Shown here: one piece after another, positions 42,886 through 56,239 of the stretch
How the letters are laid out: every line of letters starts with the position of its first letter
Numbering within the stretch: position 1 is the first letter of the stretch
Assembly (NCBI GenBank): GCA_003952965.2
Contig: CM025853.1
Coordinates: forward strand, 19,648,824-19,712,823
Reading direction: 5' to 3'
DNA: 64,000 bases
From: Morella rubra
Taxonomy: Eukaryota; Streptophyta; Magnoliopsida; Fagales; Myricaceae
The notes under the pieces: generated by a model
Told to the model about the DNA's origin: nothing
Databases searched by the model: none
Seen by the model: only the letters and a program-made list of their open reading frames with translations
Made by a program: the position numbers and the translations under genes

Positions 42886-45800
42886 CTCTGATATCAACTG
42901 TTATGCCTCGTGCCTGTACTTACTCCCTAGGTTCATTTATAGAGATAGTATGCACAAAGGTGGGGATTATGGCATGAACTATTCTTCTACAAGTACCAAC
43001 TTAATTTGACTTGGAAAAGCTTATCAGAAGGTTTACTTGAAAATATAGATGTAATTTAATAGTTAGGAAAAACGTATTAAGAGAATAATACAATCTAAGG
43101 AATAAGATGGGTAATCAACATAATTTAAATAATTTGGCAATGTCTCATAGTATGCATTAAGTTATTTAATTTTAAAACTTTTAGTACTTATAAATGCTTA
43201 TTGAAGTAGAAATGGGGTAATAAATAAGAAAAGAAAGAAAACTCGAAGCATTAAATAAAAGGAAAGTTTCCATTACCAAACACGGTTTCCAAAATGTTCC
43301 CTTCGTGAGGGCTACAAAACAGGCCTAATAAATACAAAAGTGGGAGCACTCTAAGGCTCGCCAAGCTTATACAACCGTGTTTTATGTTCTGAACATATAT
43401 CGAAAGAAAGGAAATAAAAAGAAACTGCATCTAATCTTAGGTCCCCTAATCCTCCTCATTAGTGTCAAAGGTGAGATCTATATTTCCGGTATCCGATGAA
43501 ACTCGACTGCACTCTGCCGGCGGGGTCGGGGGAAAGCGGTAGAGAATAATGGGCTCGAGTGGGACATCTACCAACCTGAAGTCTTCGACCCTAGGTAGCG
43601 GAAGGTTCTTGAGGTACCATGGGGCTCATGCTCCGCTGCGATCTCATAGGTATCCAAGACCTAGGCTCAGATCTTTAGGATGGCCACATAGGGGTCTGAG
43701 TCAATAACCTGCTCACTTTCGAACAACTACATCTCTTGTAACCATGAATTATGCAAGAAAAAGAAAATAAAATAGGGTCAGTTGTAAGGACTCAGTAAGG
43801 TGGGGAAGGAGATATACCACACATATAGGTAAAGCAGCAATGAATACAGTAAGAAAAAAACTGATAACAGTAAAGACAATTCAAGTTATGCTTGATGAAA
43901 TGCAAGTATGATGCATCCTGATTCCTCGGTCATCTCTCTTTCTTTTTTTGGTCCTGTAGAGGTGTCCTTACTGCGCTATCTTTAAACCCTAGAGTCATGG
44001 TTGTGCGTCTCTACTCTCCTCTGGGACTATCTTGTGCATCACACACACCAGAATGCCGGTTAGGCAAGTCTTGTACCATTGCCTAAGGAAACCACCTACT
44101 ATTTCGATTAGTGGTGGCAATGTGAATGGTACCGTCACCCGATCTCAAGATCACCTCTAGGTGTGAGTTTTTTGCGATCTCAATTCATTTCATGCCTATG
44201 AGATGATAAATGAAGTATGACACATCATATATTTCAAAAATAAGGAATACCAATATGTTCATATCCTAACTTAGAAATGTTAGTTTAATCGCAAAGTAAT
44301 ATATTTTCCTTTTCCTTCATTTTTTGTTTAACTTATCAACTGTCTAAATTTTCTTTCGTAAATCAATACCCAAATACTTTACTTAATTTTTCTTACTACA
44401 TACTTTATTTATTGATGTATATTTAATAATCTTATTATTCTTTTATTGATGTTTATTGAATAGTTTTGTTGTTTAGTTAATTAAACTTGACTTAACTATT
44501 TTAATTTATTTCTCTTTATTAACTAAAAGTTGTTGGGCCTATTGGGCCCCATGATAGAGTGCCCCAATATGTATAGATCTGGGCCACCCAATTTATGTCA
44601 CTACTTTTTTTTCTTTCTTTTTATTTTTTTTAACAAAAAATGGAACCATTTTATTCCAAACTGGGCAGAACAATACAAAGAAAAGAGCAAAAAAACTAAG
44701 GGGGATCAACCCCTGCATACATCCAAGACAAAGACTCTAATTGCTCAAGAACAAAGGGGTAGCCTCAATAATTTACTTTGGAGGCAGTCTAACGAGCTAG
44801 TTGGTGTGCATATACATTGGCACCCCTTTGAATGTAAGTGATTTTCCAATGTGAGATGTGATGGAGGTCTCTCCGGATCTTGCCAACAATCTAACGAGTT
44901 CTCCATTCCACTTGGCTTAGGGACATATTGATTGCTTTTGACACCACAGACGAGTCTTCCTCCAATATGATGTGAGAGTAGCCTTTCTTTTGAGTCTTAG
45001 CGATACCTAAAAGAGCTGTTTCAGCCTTTGCTTCAACTGGTTCTAGAATGTCCAATTTTATCACCGCTGCACCACAAAAAGTCCCTTGGTAATCATGCAA
45101 CATAGCCGCTACTATGGAAAAGGAATCTCGGGTAGTTATATTCATATTGACCTTTATAAAAGGCCAAGGAGGTGGGTTCCATCGCTGGATCTTCCCTATT
45201 ATTTTCTGTCAGTTTCAAGCCTCCATATGTTCCCCACTAACCCTTCAAACTCTTGCAGCTAAGTCACGTTGGTCCCAAGAGGTTTTCCAATGTACCTCAA
45301 GATTACGATTAAACCAAATTAAATCCATTGCATTGGATGCAAAAAGTTGAAAGAAATGCAAATCCTCCAAAGGAATACCAAGAGTGGCTAGATGGACAAT
45401 AAAACGAATCCAATCCTCCATTGAGATGTCCCCTAGAACTGAAATATTTAATTGCCATGGTGATTCTCTCCAAACAACTCTAGAAAAACAACATCCTAGG
45501 AAGAGGTGTTGGACAAATTCCCTTCCAGTCTTACACAAACCACATACAATTGGTGTAGCATCATTCAAACCAAGCTCCTGCTTAATGTGACCTTTAGTAG
45601 GAAGAATATCATTGAGAACTTTCCATAGGAGCAGCTTTAAGTAGTTATGAATGGCCAATTTCTAGATTTCCTTCCAAATATGGTCCCTAATATTACTCGA
45701 TCTCCTTAGGACAATAGCACTATACAACATGGATTTAATTATGAACCCCCCCTGACCCCTCAAGTGTCGAGATCGTGCCATCTCCCTTATCCTCCACTGG

Positions 45801-46536
45801 AATTCTGATTTTTTTGATAGCTGCCACAATTTCTACGCTAAATAGATCCATCAACTTTGGAATATCCCAACTCCTCTGATTCAGCATAAATTAATCACAA
45901 ACCTTTAACTCACCATTTTGGGGCACAGAGGGAGCCAAAGGTTGCGGTTTGAATGTAGTTATATAAGGGATCCACGGCTGATTCCAAACTGAAATACTCA
46001 TACCATTGCCAACTAGGAAGCAAAAACCTTCTTTCACTATATCTCGAGAGAGTAAAACACCTTTCCATACCCAAGATTGTTTCATACTAACAGAGGCTGA
46101 CCACAAATTTCCATTGTTCAAGTATTTTGCTGTCAAAAGTTTCACCCAAAGGTTCTCCTTTTTGGTAAGAAGATTTCAGATAAATTTTCCTACCAATGAC
46201 AGGTTAACATCATGCATCATTCGAAGACCCAACCCACCCATGCATTTAGGTGTACAAATTTGCTGTCAAGCTTTCAGCGTCATGTTGTGTTTCTTTTTTG
46301 GATGGAAATTCCACCAAAAATCCTTCATTGCTTTATCCAATTCCTTATGAAAGGACTACTGCATATAAAAGAAACTCAATGGGAATGCTGGAATAATTGC
46401 TGCTAGTACTCAAATTAAAGTGGTTCTATCTGCTTGAGAGAGAAGTTTGATTTCCAACCTGTAATTTTCTAAAGTAGTTTTTCCTTGAGGTCCATAGCAA
46501 CTTGCCTATGTGAACGGGGAATAAGGTGGGAGACCC

Positions 46537-49500
46537 TGTTATTCCCCGTGCCAGTACTTACTCCCTAGACTCACCTATAGTAATGGTATGCACATAAGTG
46601 GGGATTACGGTACAAATTAATCCTATTAAGTCCTGATAATTGGCTTTAACAAAGCTTTACGGAAAACGTTTTACTTGAAAATTTATTTTGAAATTAGAAA
46701 TATGACATTTCAAATAATTCTAGAAGTGAGAAATTCTATCTTAAAAAAAATAACGATAACAAAATGAGATATTTAAGGAATTCACTTTAGAAAATTAACT
46801 GGAAAAAAATTAAGAGAAGAAATGAAAATTTAAGAAAAATAAAATCAAAATGGCATAGGACGAGAAATGGAATAAGAGAAATTTTTGAGAATATAAACAG
46901 TTCCACTATGATCACGGATTTTCTCTTTTACAAAACATCCTTTATGAGGAAAACAAAAGTAAGAGGAATAAGTACAAGATTGAAAGCTGCCAAAAGCTTT
47001 CCGTACTAAAGAGTCCGTGAAATAGCTGACTGATCCAAAACTAACAAAAGAGTGACAACTACTAAAGTTGACTAATCCGCTGACTCGGTATCGGAGGTCA
47101 AGTCTATAAATTCTGTCTCTCTGGTACCCTCCGCTGATGGGGCCAGTGGGGAAGGGAGAATGTGTAGAAGGGCTGCATCTACATCTACCAACTCGAAGTC
47201 TTCCATAGGGGGAAGAGGGGGCATGGGTGAACCTTTAAGGTACCACTGGGGCTCGTACCCCATATACACCTCAAATGCATCAGTGACATATGTCCAAATC
47301 TTGACGACTAACACATGTGTGTCAAAATCCAAAATTTGCTCGCTCATGAATATCTTCATCTGTCAAGTCCGATGACCACCGCAGTACATATAAAATAATA
47401 AATAGGTAAAAGGGGTGAGTCCTACTGACTCAGTAAGGGGGAAAAAGGGGAACAAAACATGCAGCAATATAAAACAGAAGTAACAGAATTATAGAATAAT
47501 CACTCATAGAGCAATATTCATAGTAAACCAATAAATGCATTATGAATGATGCAATGCAGAATGAATGTATCAATTTCCCTGTTCTTTCACTTTCTTTCTT
47601 TCTTTTTTCGGTCGGCAAAGGTGTTTTTTCTTCGCTCTGTTTAAGCCCAAGAGTCCGGGTTGTGCATCCCTCCTCTCCTTTGGGATTTTCCTGTGCCCTG
47701 GCACCAGGACCTAGTTAGGCATAATTGTTCCATCGCCTAGGGATACAAACCACTATTCTTTCAGTGGTGGCTTGCACTATCCCACTGTGAATGATACCGT
47801 CACCCGATCTCAGGACCACCTCTGGGTATGAGTTTTATTTTAGTCATTTTGGTCAACAGTATCCCCATACCCATGATATGTTGATGCAGCATGACTTACC
47901 ATATACATATTCAATAAATAATTTACCAAAGACGATCAATGGAATGCACATAGCAAATTAAAAATGCAATTGACATATCATAAGCAAACCATATTCACAA
48001 TTCACATAAGTCGATCATAAAATGCACATATGCCCTTTTTACTTTTCAATGTAAAGACATAGCATAAGAATACATTATTGAATGTCCTTCCTTCGATAAG
48101 AATTAATAACCATTTTCTTTTAATTTGGCTTAATAATGAATTAATCGTGTAAATTATTAAGTAATTGTAACTCTTCACTAAAATCCATGAGTGAGGGCTG
48201 CTTGGGCCTCATTAGACACTATTGGGCTTATCCCTAAGGTCTCAAGATTTATTGGGCTTGGTTAGGGTTAACGGGCCTAAAGTCCATTTAGGCTGCTAAA
48301 CGGGCTTTGTGATTTGAGCCCCTAATTCTACTCGGTTTAGACTCAAATTTGGGCTTCCCCATCTATTTTTCATGCTCTACACAGCCATAAAGTTATTTTC
48401 CCAGTTCAGACCTTTTTACCCTAACGTTTTATGTAAAATGTTGAAACTGCCCATAGAGACCTCTAGGGGAATTTTTAACCTTTCTCGACCCTCGATTGAG
48501 CTAAAAGTTTTACTGGGACCTACTGTGACCATATACTACACGTCCACCAATTTTTATGCAAAAATTCCAAGGATTTCATGAGGACGTTTTGGACAGCAAG
48601 AGTTTTTCACTAAAAAGTCTTAATTTTTCCATTTTATGTGATGTTCATGTGCTATAAACCTTAGATCTAAGGAATTAAGTCATCATGCTGAAACAAGATA
48701 ATCACCACATGCTTTAGATATGAAGATATGAATATCAGCAAGCTAATGAGACACATAGTGTTTTAAAACTTCACTAGGCAAGTCCAACAACTTATATGTT
48801 TTAAATATGTTATCCTATTTAGGCTTTTTAAGTCCAATAAAAACATAAACTTGAGCTTCACTTGTAAGCCCACATCTTATCAAGTTTTATGAGTTTCAAG
48901 GTCCATTTGACTCAGCCCCAAACATTAGAAATAAAAGCCCAACTCGTTTTCACATAAAATGACCCGTTTTACTAAAAAAACCCCATTTTTACTCTAATTT
49001 TCGAATACTAATAACTTTCTCACCTTAACTCTGATTGATCTAAAATTTTGCCCATAGGTTCTTGAATCTGTCCTGTACTAACCCTCCAAATTTTGTGTCA
49101 AAAAGAGGTCGTTTATCCCATGCGAAGATCACCTAAGTGCTCTGTCCTCACAGAATAGCAAAACTAACCTATATGTTGTCTAGTTGCTTAGTTCTCTATT
49201 TTTACTCGTAAACTTTCACATGAAAACTATCCTTATGTCTCATAATGCCCTGTTAATCACCCAGCAACCACAATATTTACCTATGTCCATCTGTTCACAT
49301 TGAAATCAGCCTAATATGTCTAAAATCAAGGTTAAGCAATAACCACTTTCATTTGCACCAATATCTCACATTTTCCATTATCTAGTCAGCCCAACCTCCA
49401 TTCTAGCAACATGTTTAGTATAACTAAAAATCAAAGATCCCAAACTAGCATGGTCCTAAACATTTTCTAACCTAATTACATCAACATTCATCACCAAATT

Positions 49501-50619
49501 AAATTTACCCCTAACCTCTCTTCTTTGGTGAATATAAGTTGTTTTCCTTTGGACAAAGCACCAAAGCACCCTAAAAGCAAGACAAGAGTTAGGAAAAGAA
49601 AGCAAAAGGTGAAAGGGACCAAAAGGAAGGGGCCAGCCGAACACCTCTCTCCATTTTTTCTTCTCATTTTCTCCCTTTTTGGTTACACTTTCTTCTTCTT
49701 CCTCTTCTCTTTCTCCTCCTCTTCTTCTTCTTCTTTGTTTCACACGCCACTCTATCTCTTCACTAAATTTCGGCAATTGTAAGAGAATAAAAGGCCACAT
49801 ACACTCATTTGGCCTCTAGCTAATTAATGACTACCTTGCCACCTTAGTAACCTAGCCTAGTTCTAGGTAATCATAGCTTAGAGTTTTACTAAGATAAGTA
49901 ATTAGGGGGGGGGTTATGCCACATGTCTCTCCTCTCTTATCTAGAGAAGGCTCAAAGCTTCTCAAATCTTCCAACAAAACACAAACTCTCACCAAAGGCT
50001 TCTTGCTCTTAACGTGAATTGCATGTAAAAAGGGAACAAAATAGCTTAACAACCAAAAGAACATATGGGACGGCTGGACCTAGGGGGAAAGAGAGGAAAT
50101 AAAATAAAGAAGTTTCAAGTCACATAGGATTAAGTCACTATTGTAAAAAAAATTACCCTAAGATACTGAAAAAGTGTAAAAACTTAAATTAATCTAGACA
50201 TTTATCAATCTCTTGATGAAGAAAAATTTTAGATTCATTTAGGCATAATGAAATAAAATAATAATGATAACCAAGGAGAAATAAGGTGTCTATTTACAAC
50301 CTTCCTAATGTATCTACCCAAAAGGTAAAATAGTGACAAAACTAGGTTTTCTCTAATGCTTGATGAATGCAAGGAATAAACAAACATAACTTTACAAGGA
50401 AATGAAAGTGCTCAAAATTCAAGAAATCAAAAATCATGGCACATAGGGAAATACTTAACTAAATAATAAGAAAAATAAAATATTAGCTAGATATGAATCT
50501 AATAAAGTTTTTTCAAGGAGAAAATTTGAGAGAAGGAAATTCAAATAGCCTACTATATATAAGGTAATATATAAGGTAACATAAACATCAAGTAAGTGAA
50601 AATAGAGAGGGGCATTACA
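46537..50619 (-). mobile_element. 4.1-kb solo LTR of the same Gypsy family, nested in the LINE
   Basis: The unit runs from TGTTATTCCCC to GGGGCATTACA, i.e. inverted ends. The LINE coding region stops at its right edge and continues at its left edge. The 5-bp flanks (GACCC at 46532-46536 and GGCCT at 50620-50624) match at three of five bases, consistent with an aged duplication. It aligns with both halves of the split LTR around it. No gag or pol is present. It carries the small LTR ORF listed separately. Confidence 0.75.
47072..47359 (-). CDS. Small ORF within the Gypsy LTR (95 codons), unknown function
   Basis: An ATG-started frame on the LTR's sense strand encodes 95 residues with the motifs SEQILD, WYLKGSP, EDFELVDVD and an acidic tail IDLTSDTE. 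The separate LTR copy at 43740-43440 has a recognisable relative of the same frame (WYLKNLP, EDFRLVDV, IDLTFDT), now decayed. Position: about 540-820 bp from the LTR end next to the primer-binding site, so it would be in the transcribed leader ahead of gag. No signal peptide, membrane segment or known domain. It may be a real accessory protein, an upstream ORF or passive conservation by common descent. Confidence 0.5.
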   Translation of the reverse strand: MKIFMSEQILDFDTHVLVVKIWTYVTDAFEVYMGYEPQWYLKGSPMPPLPPMEDFELVDVDAALLHILPSPLAPSAEGTRETEFIDLTSDTESAD

Positions 50620-53600
50620 GGCCTAGATGTTTAGCTTTTGATGGGAGACGTTTCAGGTTTAACATATCCATAATGTGCAGAGCGGGTTGTCCTTGGAAGT
50701 TTTTGTTGAAGTGGATAAAAGATTTAGAGCTATTGAGTTTTTGTCCTGACCAACTTAAGACAACCATCTAGATTCGCAGCCTCCCTCACTGTAGCTTTGG
50801 CAAAGAGAAGTAAGTCATCCGCAAATAATAGATGGCTGATTGAAGGTGCATCACGACACAGTTGAATTCCTTTTAATCTTTTAGCCCTTCTTCTTTTAAT
50901 AAAAGGCGCGAGAGAACCTCTGAACATAGTATAAAAAGAGTGGGGGAAAGTAGATCACCTTGCCTAATTCCCCATGACGAATTAATCCTCCCAAATGGTT
51001 CTCCATTCAAAACAATAGCAAAATTAGCCGTAGTAATGCATTGTTCTACCCATCATATCCATTTGGAGTGAAACTCAAAATTTTTCAGCACCTTCAATAA
51101 GAAATTTCATTCAACCCGGTCATATGCTTTCTCCATATCCGTTTTAATCGTCATCCATTCCACTCTTCCACTTTTATGGTTAATGCCATGGAATAATTCT
51201 GCTGCCACTCTATAGTTATCTTGGAGTTACCGACCCAGCACAAAGGCCAATTGATAGGGCGAAATTAACTTACAGTTATTTAAGACGTTTAGCCAATATC
51301 TTCGATATCACTTTGTAGACTACATTGCACAATGATATGGGACGAAACTGAGAAATATTAGAAGGAATCGCCACTTTTGGAATGAAAACCAGATTAGTTT
51401 CATTGAGGTTCGGCAATAGATGCCCTTCCTGAAAAAATTGCTGGACAGTACGTACTACATCACCCCCTATAATTTTCCAAAAATGCACAAAAAAGAGAGC
51501 TGTCATACCATCAGGCCCTAGTCATTTTCCCAAGCGTCTATCTAATCTCCACCTAATCTGGAATTCGAATTAGTCACTCATTTTCTTCATTAGTGATAGC
51601 GCTGTCTATCACACCTTCTAAAACATCTGGACAATGAAGAGAATCAAAGGTGTATAAAAGATCATAGAATTGGAGTATAAGTACACCCAACTCCTTCCTA
51701 CCCAACATCGATACATCATTCTCATCCTTCAATTGCACAATTTCATTTCTACAGTGACGCAAAACTGTTGAAGGATGAAAATAATGAGTGTTTAGATCAC
51801 TCAAAGTAAGCCAGGTGACTCTGGACTTCTACCTCCACAAGGCCTCCTCACACTTCAATTGCTCATCCAAGGCAACCAAAAGGGCTTTCTCTGATGCCAA
51901 ATTCTCTGCCACTGGAGGTTGCTGTTGAATTCGCCCTAATTCATCTTTTAGGCACCAAATGGAGAGATGAATATTCCCAAAACTAGTTTTATTCCACGAG
52001 AGCAAAGCATATCTTGCTGCCCGAATTTTTTTAAAAAGACACCAAGCCGGATTGGAGCCAGATTCCTCGCCCCATGCCGCTGCTATAACATTGAAACAAT
52101 TTGGATCCTGAATCTAGAAGCTCTCAAACTTAAACCCCCTAGCCACTGTCTCACTTTTGCCAAACAGATTAAGGGTAATTGGCCTATGGTCTGAATGGTA
52201 GATATTGTAATGTTGAATATCCGTAGATAGAAGCTCTTAACCTCCAAGCCAAATTTGCAATTCCTCTATCAAGACGCTCCTTAATATGGGCTAGGCTGGG
52301 TCTATGATTAGTCCAAGTGAACTTGTTACCAGAAAAACCCAAATCTACGAAACCTATCGATTCCATGAAATGGTTAAGGCCTCGAGATGAACCCACCTGA
52401 AAGCATCGAACTCCTTGCTTTTCAATAGGCATGAGAACATCATTAAAATCACCAAAATATAGCCAAAGTTGATTATTGCTAGGCTGTAACTCCTGCAATG
52501 ACCTCCAAAAAAAACTCCTTTTGTCTCTACAAAGTCAGACCATACACTAGGGAGCAGAGAAAGCTACTGTACTCATTACTAGGATGGATGAATAGATGCA
52601 AAATGTTCTAAGACTTCAAAATAACATCAAACTTCAAATTTGGGCGCTAACAAGATGTCACGCCCCCACTATGCCCAATCGACGGAATTGAAATAAAGAG
52701 AGAGAACCCAATGCTACGAATAACAGAAGCCACCATAGCTTCATCTACTTTGGTTTCGACAAAAAAAAAACCCATCGGATCAGCTCTTGATTCTTGTTTT
52801 TAATTCTCTTTAGGAGGATAACTTTTCGACGCTGCACTTCCCTTTACTAAACAAACCAGGAGCGAACAGAGATACAATAGGGCCTCACTGGATAAATATG
52901 AGTAATGACGAACTGGGGATTGGGATTATTTTTTAGTCGGTGACAGCTAATCAGATAGGGGCTGGCCCACTTTCGCTCTCTTCAACTCTGGAGGATCTGG
53001 GTCAATCCAATTATGCCCAAGAACAACCCTCCCCTTCTCTACAGCAAAACTAATTGGGCCAGAAGACTTGTCTCTTTCTTTCTTTTAGCTTAATGGTCTA
53101 GTTTTCACCCTTAAAGAGGCCTTATGATTTGGGCCTCAAATTTTAATTGGCTTGGACCAAAATTTTTACCCTATGACCTTGAAACAGAGCCCAACACTGC
53201 CACGTACTCAGAATTCATGTTTGGATCTTTTTAACCCCGATTTTTACAGTATTCTTGAAACTGCCCCTATTGGCCTCTATGGTCATTTCTACCATTTTTA
53301 CACATCTTTTCTTCTTGAAATTTTTTAAGATTCGTTCTAAACATCTCAGTGACCTACACAAAAATTTCCATAGCTTAAGTCAACATTTTTTTTTTTACAT
53401 AAAATGATACTCTAAGCCACCGGGTATCAAGTAAAACGATGTCTAAATATTTGCATATTTCTTTTTTTTCCATCTATCAACTCTTTTCCATATTTTTCAA
53501 TTTCTCTTGTACCACAGGAATTTATACACATGTTTGCAATCTCAAATAGCACAAATATTCATCAGAAATTCTGAACAAGATTTCAAAATGCCTAGATATC

Positions 53601-54229
53601 CAATGTGCAAGCAACCCTTTTGCACCATAACCCCAAACCGTGCCCTATAGTCCCATTTTCAACCCTTTTTAGCCATTGACCGTGGCTTGCATTTCACCAA
53701 GTCCCCTTTTTCACATCACAACACCATATTAAACATGAGATGCAAGGAACTAATGAAATACATATGTTTTTGCCATCAAAACTCATATGCAACCAAATAG
53801 GCTATATTACATATCATCTAACTTATGGATTCAAACCTGCAGCAACTCATTTCTTTCAAAAACTTCATGGATCTAACATGCATGCACTACATTTTCTCTA
53901 CTCTATCCAACCCCACAAGAAAAGGCTCTAACTACACCCTTACTTTAATGGTGCTCCTCTTGCTGGTTTGTAGAAAGTCCTAGCGCAAGGAACCTCAAGT
54001 TAGTGAGGGAAGAGCTCAAAGGAAACAAAAAAGACAATAGGGCTTATGGGAGAGGTTTTCGCCCATGGCCAAATGCCACATGGCACAAAAGTAGTTTTTT
54101 CTTACCTCTTTTTTTCTCTCTCTCTTTTTCACTTGCTTGCTTCCCCTTCTACATCTTCTTTTTTCTCTTCTTCTTCCTCTCTTTCTCATGGTCTCTCCCT
54201 CTTCTCTTTCCTTCTCTCTTTCTCTTACC

Positions 54230-54230
54230 C

Positions 54231-54266
<36 letters not shown>

Positions 54267-54312
54267 TACACGACTAAACTAGTAAATGGGGTGTGTGAGT
54301 GTGTGTGTGTGT
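54230..54312. repeat. (TC)n and (GT)n microsatellites
   Basis: A pure TC run (about 54231-54263) and a TG run (about 54291-54312) lie in the Gypsy LTR near its presumed promoter. Open frames reported across them are low-complexity readings. Confidence 0.85.
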
Positions 54313-55078
54313 CATAGCAAAAAGTGGCTTTTTATACTCTTTTGCATGCAATGATGGCTAAAGGCTAGTGTAGGGGTCTATTTGAAATTTCCAGGAGTTT
54401 CTTCATGATTGAGAAGTTAACTAAAAGAAGTAAAGAGGCTAACTAGGGTTGGGGTGATTTGGGTAGATCACCGATGACAAATGGCACAAAAGTAGGTCCA
54501 ATTAATTGGCCCTGTCCTAAGGGTCCAATCTAAGGTGCTTAAGGTGAAAATAAAAATTAATAATTAAATGGCTAAAATAATTATTGTTTGCAAATAAACC
54601 TACTATTGGTCACAAAAGTCAAAGACATAACGAGAAAATGGTAACAAATAAAAGAAATGAGCTAACTTAGACATTTGTTGCAATTTAGGTACCAAACATA
54701 TCTAGGTAGATATAACAAGGCAAAATTTCTATAATTGAAGCAAGAAATTAAGTACTAAGTCAATTAATTAATTAAAAAAAATTGGAGGGAAAAAAAACAA
54801 CAAATAATGACATTGGTAAAAGGAGAGTATTTTAAACTATCATTCAAAGCTAAATTTCAAATATATGACATGAATGCTAATTTAAAAAAAATAATTAGAA
54901 AAAGAATTTGAAGCATTTCCTAGAAGATAAAACCTCAAATAGAAATAGAAACTATAAAGATATTCAACAATGCAATGTGCTTTTTATCCAAGAAAATTCA
55001 ATCATAGTAAACATGAGTAATTAAGGAAGTAGTCTTCATTTACTAATTTAAAAAGGTCTCATAGAGGGAGGGGTATCA

Positions 55079-55413
55079 GAGGCCGCCTGTGGGTTCGAGT
55101 TTTTGTTGATGGCTTGGATATCTTTTGTAAATCCTAAAGTGAAGGATTAATTCATAGCCGCTTTGTAAAATTCTCTATTTATATCTGCCTAAAGCTCTTA
55201 ATATACTTACTTTAGTCGATAAGCACTTTCTTATGATTAGTAACAATTTAATTATCTTCGGGGCATTGGTTTAATTCGAAGTCATAATCTCTCTTAGTTA
55301 ACATTCTATTACTGTAAAGAGAGCTTAGAGTCTAATACGGGAAACGTGACATGAGTTCACTCCATTGCATATGCATATGTGACAAAGAGATCCTACACCA
55401 AAGTCACGGTTCA
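55079..55413. other. Short unassigned spacer between Gypsy LTR and CACTA end
   Basis: 335 bp of AT-rich sequence without a frame or repeat that I recognise; 'GCATATGCATATG' near 55368 is a small palindrome. It probably represents the older host DNA. Confidence 0.4.
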
Positions 55414-55439
55414 CACTACAAGAAAACAGTGTTTGGGTG

Positions 55440-56075
55440 TCAAACTTTTGACACCCGGTTTGACAGAAGAAGCGTGTCACCCTTGTTCTTTGGTGACAAA
55501 TTTTGAGTTTCCTTAGGAACTAGTGTCCAGACGCCAACTTAGACAGTTCGGATGGCCTTTCATTTTGTGTGGCAGGTCTTGTGTGAACGTCAATGTATTA
55601 CATGACAAAATCAATTTCGTCATGGAAAACACGTGCGAACGTTTGTAGTATCAGTTCGCATGGGGTGAATTTTGGTGTCAAAAATAAATTTTACCAGCAG
55701 ATTTATCATCCGCACGCTACCACACAACGTGCGGACACTTTTTATTTTATTTTATTAAAAAATAAAATCCAATGAATATAATGTGCGAACGACTCTAGAA
55801 CGTGCGGATGCCAGTTAAACACGGACGGGGACGGTGGATTTATGCATGGACGCTGGTTGTTTTTATTTTATGAAAAAAGAAAATGCCACGAATATAATGT
55901 GCGAACGGCTCAATAACGTTCGGACTATGGATAAAATGGACGTGGGGACGGTGAAATAGCGTCTGAACGTTGTTATGGGTATCCTTTGCGGATGCTAATT
56001 TTAGAACATGTGGAAGAATGAAATATCACTGCTAATGTTCGGACATTGTTAATTCGTTCGGGCAGTTCTAAATTA
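55440..56075. repeat. CACTA subterminal repeats (GTGCGAACG/CGTNCGGAC family)
   Basis: Short motifs of the form (A)A(C/T)GTGCGAACG, AACGTGCGGA(C/T) and ACGTTCGGAC recur about ten times (near 55570, 55632, 55726, 55780, 55799, 55898, 55914, 55962, 56036, 56060) in both orientations. Such arrays bind the TnpA-type accessory protein in En/Spm elements. The identity of the binding motif here is inferred. Confidence 0.75.
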
Positions 56076-56239
56076 TAATATTAAATCTGCGAATTTAAAT
56101 TATTTAACTACGCATTAAAAATTAGATTAGACATGAATTTGAAGACATCATATTAAATATAGTATAAATCAGTAATGGTCTACAAATATCTAATCGACTC
56201 AACAATAAATAAAATAAATAATCGAAATCAAGTCGAAAT

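Larger units (their letters stand above)
44604..53090 (-). mobile_element. L1-type LINE inserted in the Gypsy LTR, itself interrupted
   Basis: Minus-strand order: an endonuclease region ('GFFFVETKVDEAMV' about 52780, 'FGDFNDVLMP', 'GNKFTWTNHRPSLAHIKERLDRG' minus end, 52498-52184), RT ('NLVFIPKVAIPSNISQFRPI' 51420-51360, 'DMEKAYDRV' about 51140, FADD box 'LLFADDLLLF' about 50840-50810), zf-RVT (45658-45245) and a C-terminal RNase H-like segment (45145-44891). A T-rich run (about 44604-44635) is the reverse complement of its poly(A) tail. Several stops and shifts kill it, but the FADD box is intact. The RT-to-zf-RVT reading is split by the solo LTR at 46537-50619. The exact 5' border and target duplication were not resolved. 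Confidence 0.82.
42899..55078 (-). mobile_element. Long 5' LTR of the Gypsy fossil, split by a nested LINE
   Basis: Sequence 42899-44603 and about 53090-55078 together correspond, in order, to the complete LTR at 46537-50619. The LTR ends are TGTTATGCC (forward 42899) and GGGGTATCA (55078). Shared blocks include 'GTACTTACTCCCTAG', 'CACCCGATCTCA.GA.CACCTCT', and 'GAAACTGCCC'. The original LTR was roughly 3.7 kb. 54230-54312 has (TC)n and (GT)n microsatellites, and 'GAGTATAAAAAGCC' on the minus strand (about 54338-54325) is a TATA-like promoter element for the retroelement. Confidence 0.75.

Noticed and set aside
49456-49800. 114-codon Arg/Glu-rich minus frame
   Set aside because: Reads a CTT/CTC-rich LTR segment; composition alone explains it.
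54003-54317. 104-codon Phe/Ser-rich frame
   Set aside because: Lies over TC and GT microsatellites in a Gypsy LTR, opposite to the element's direction.
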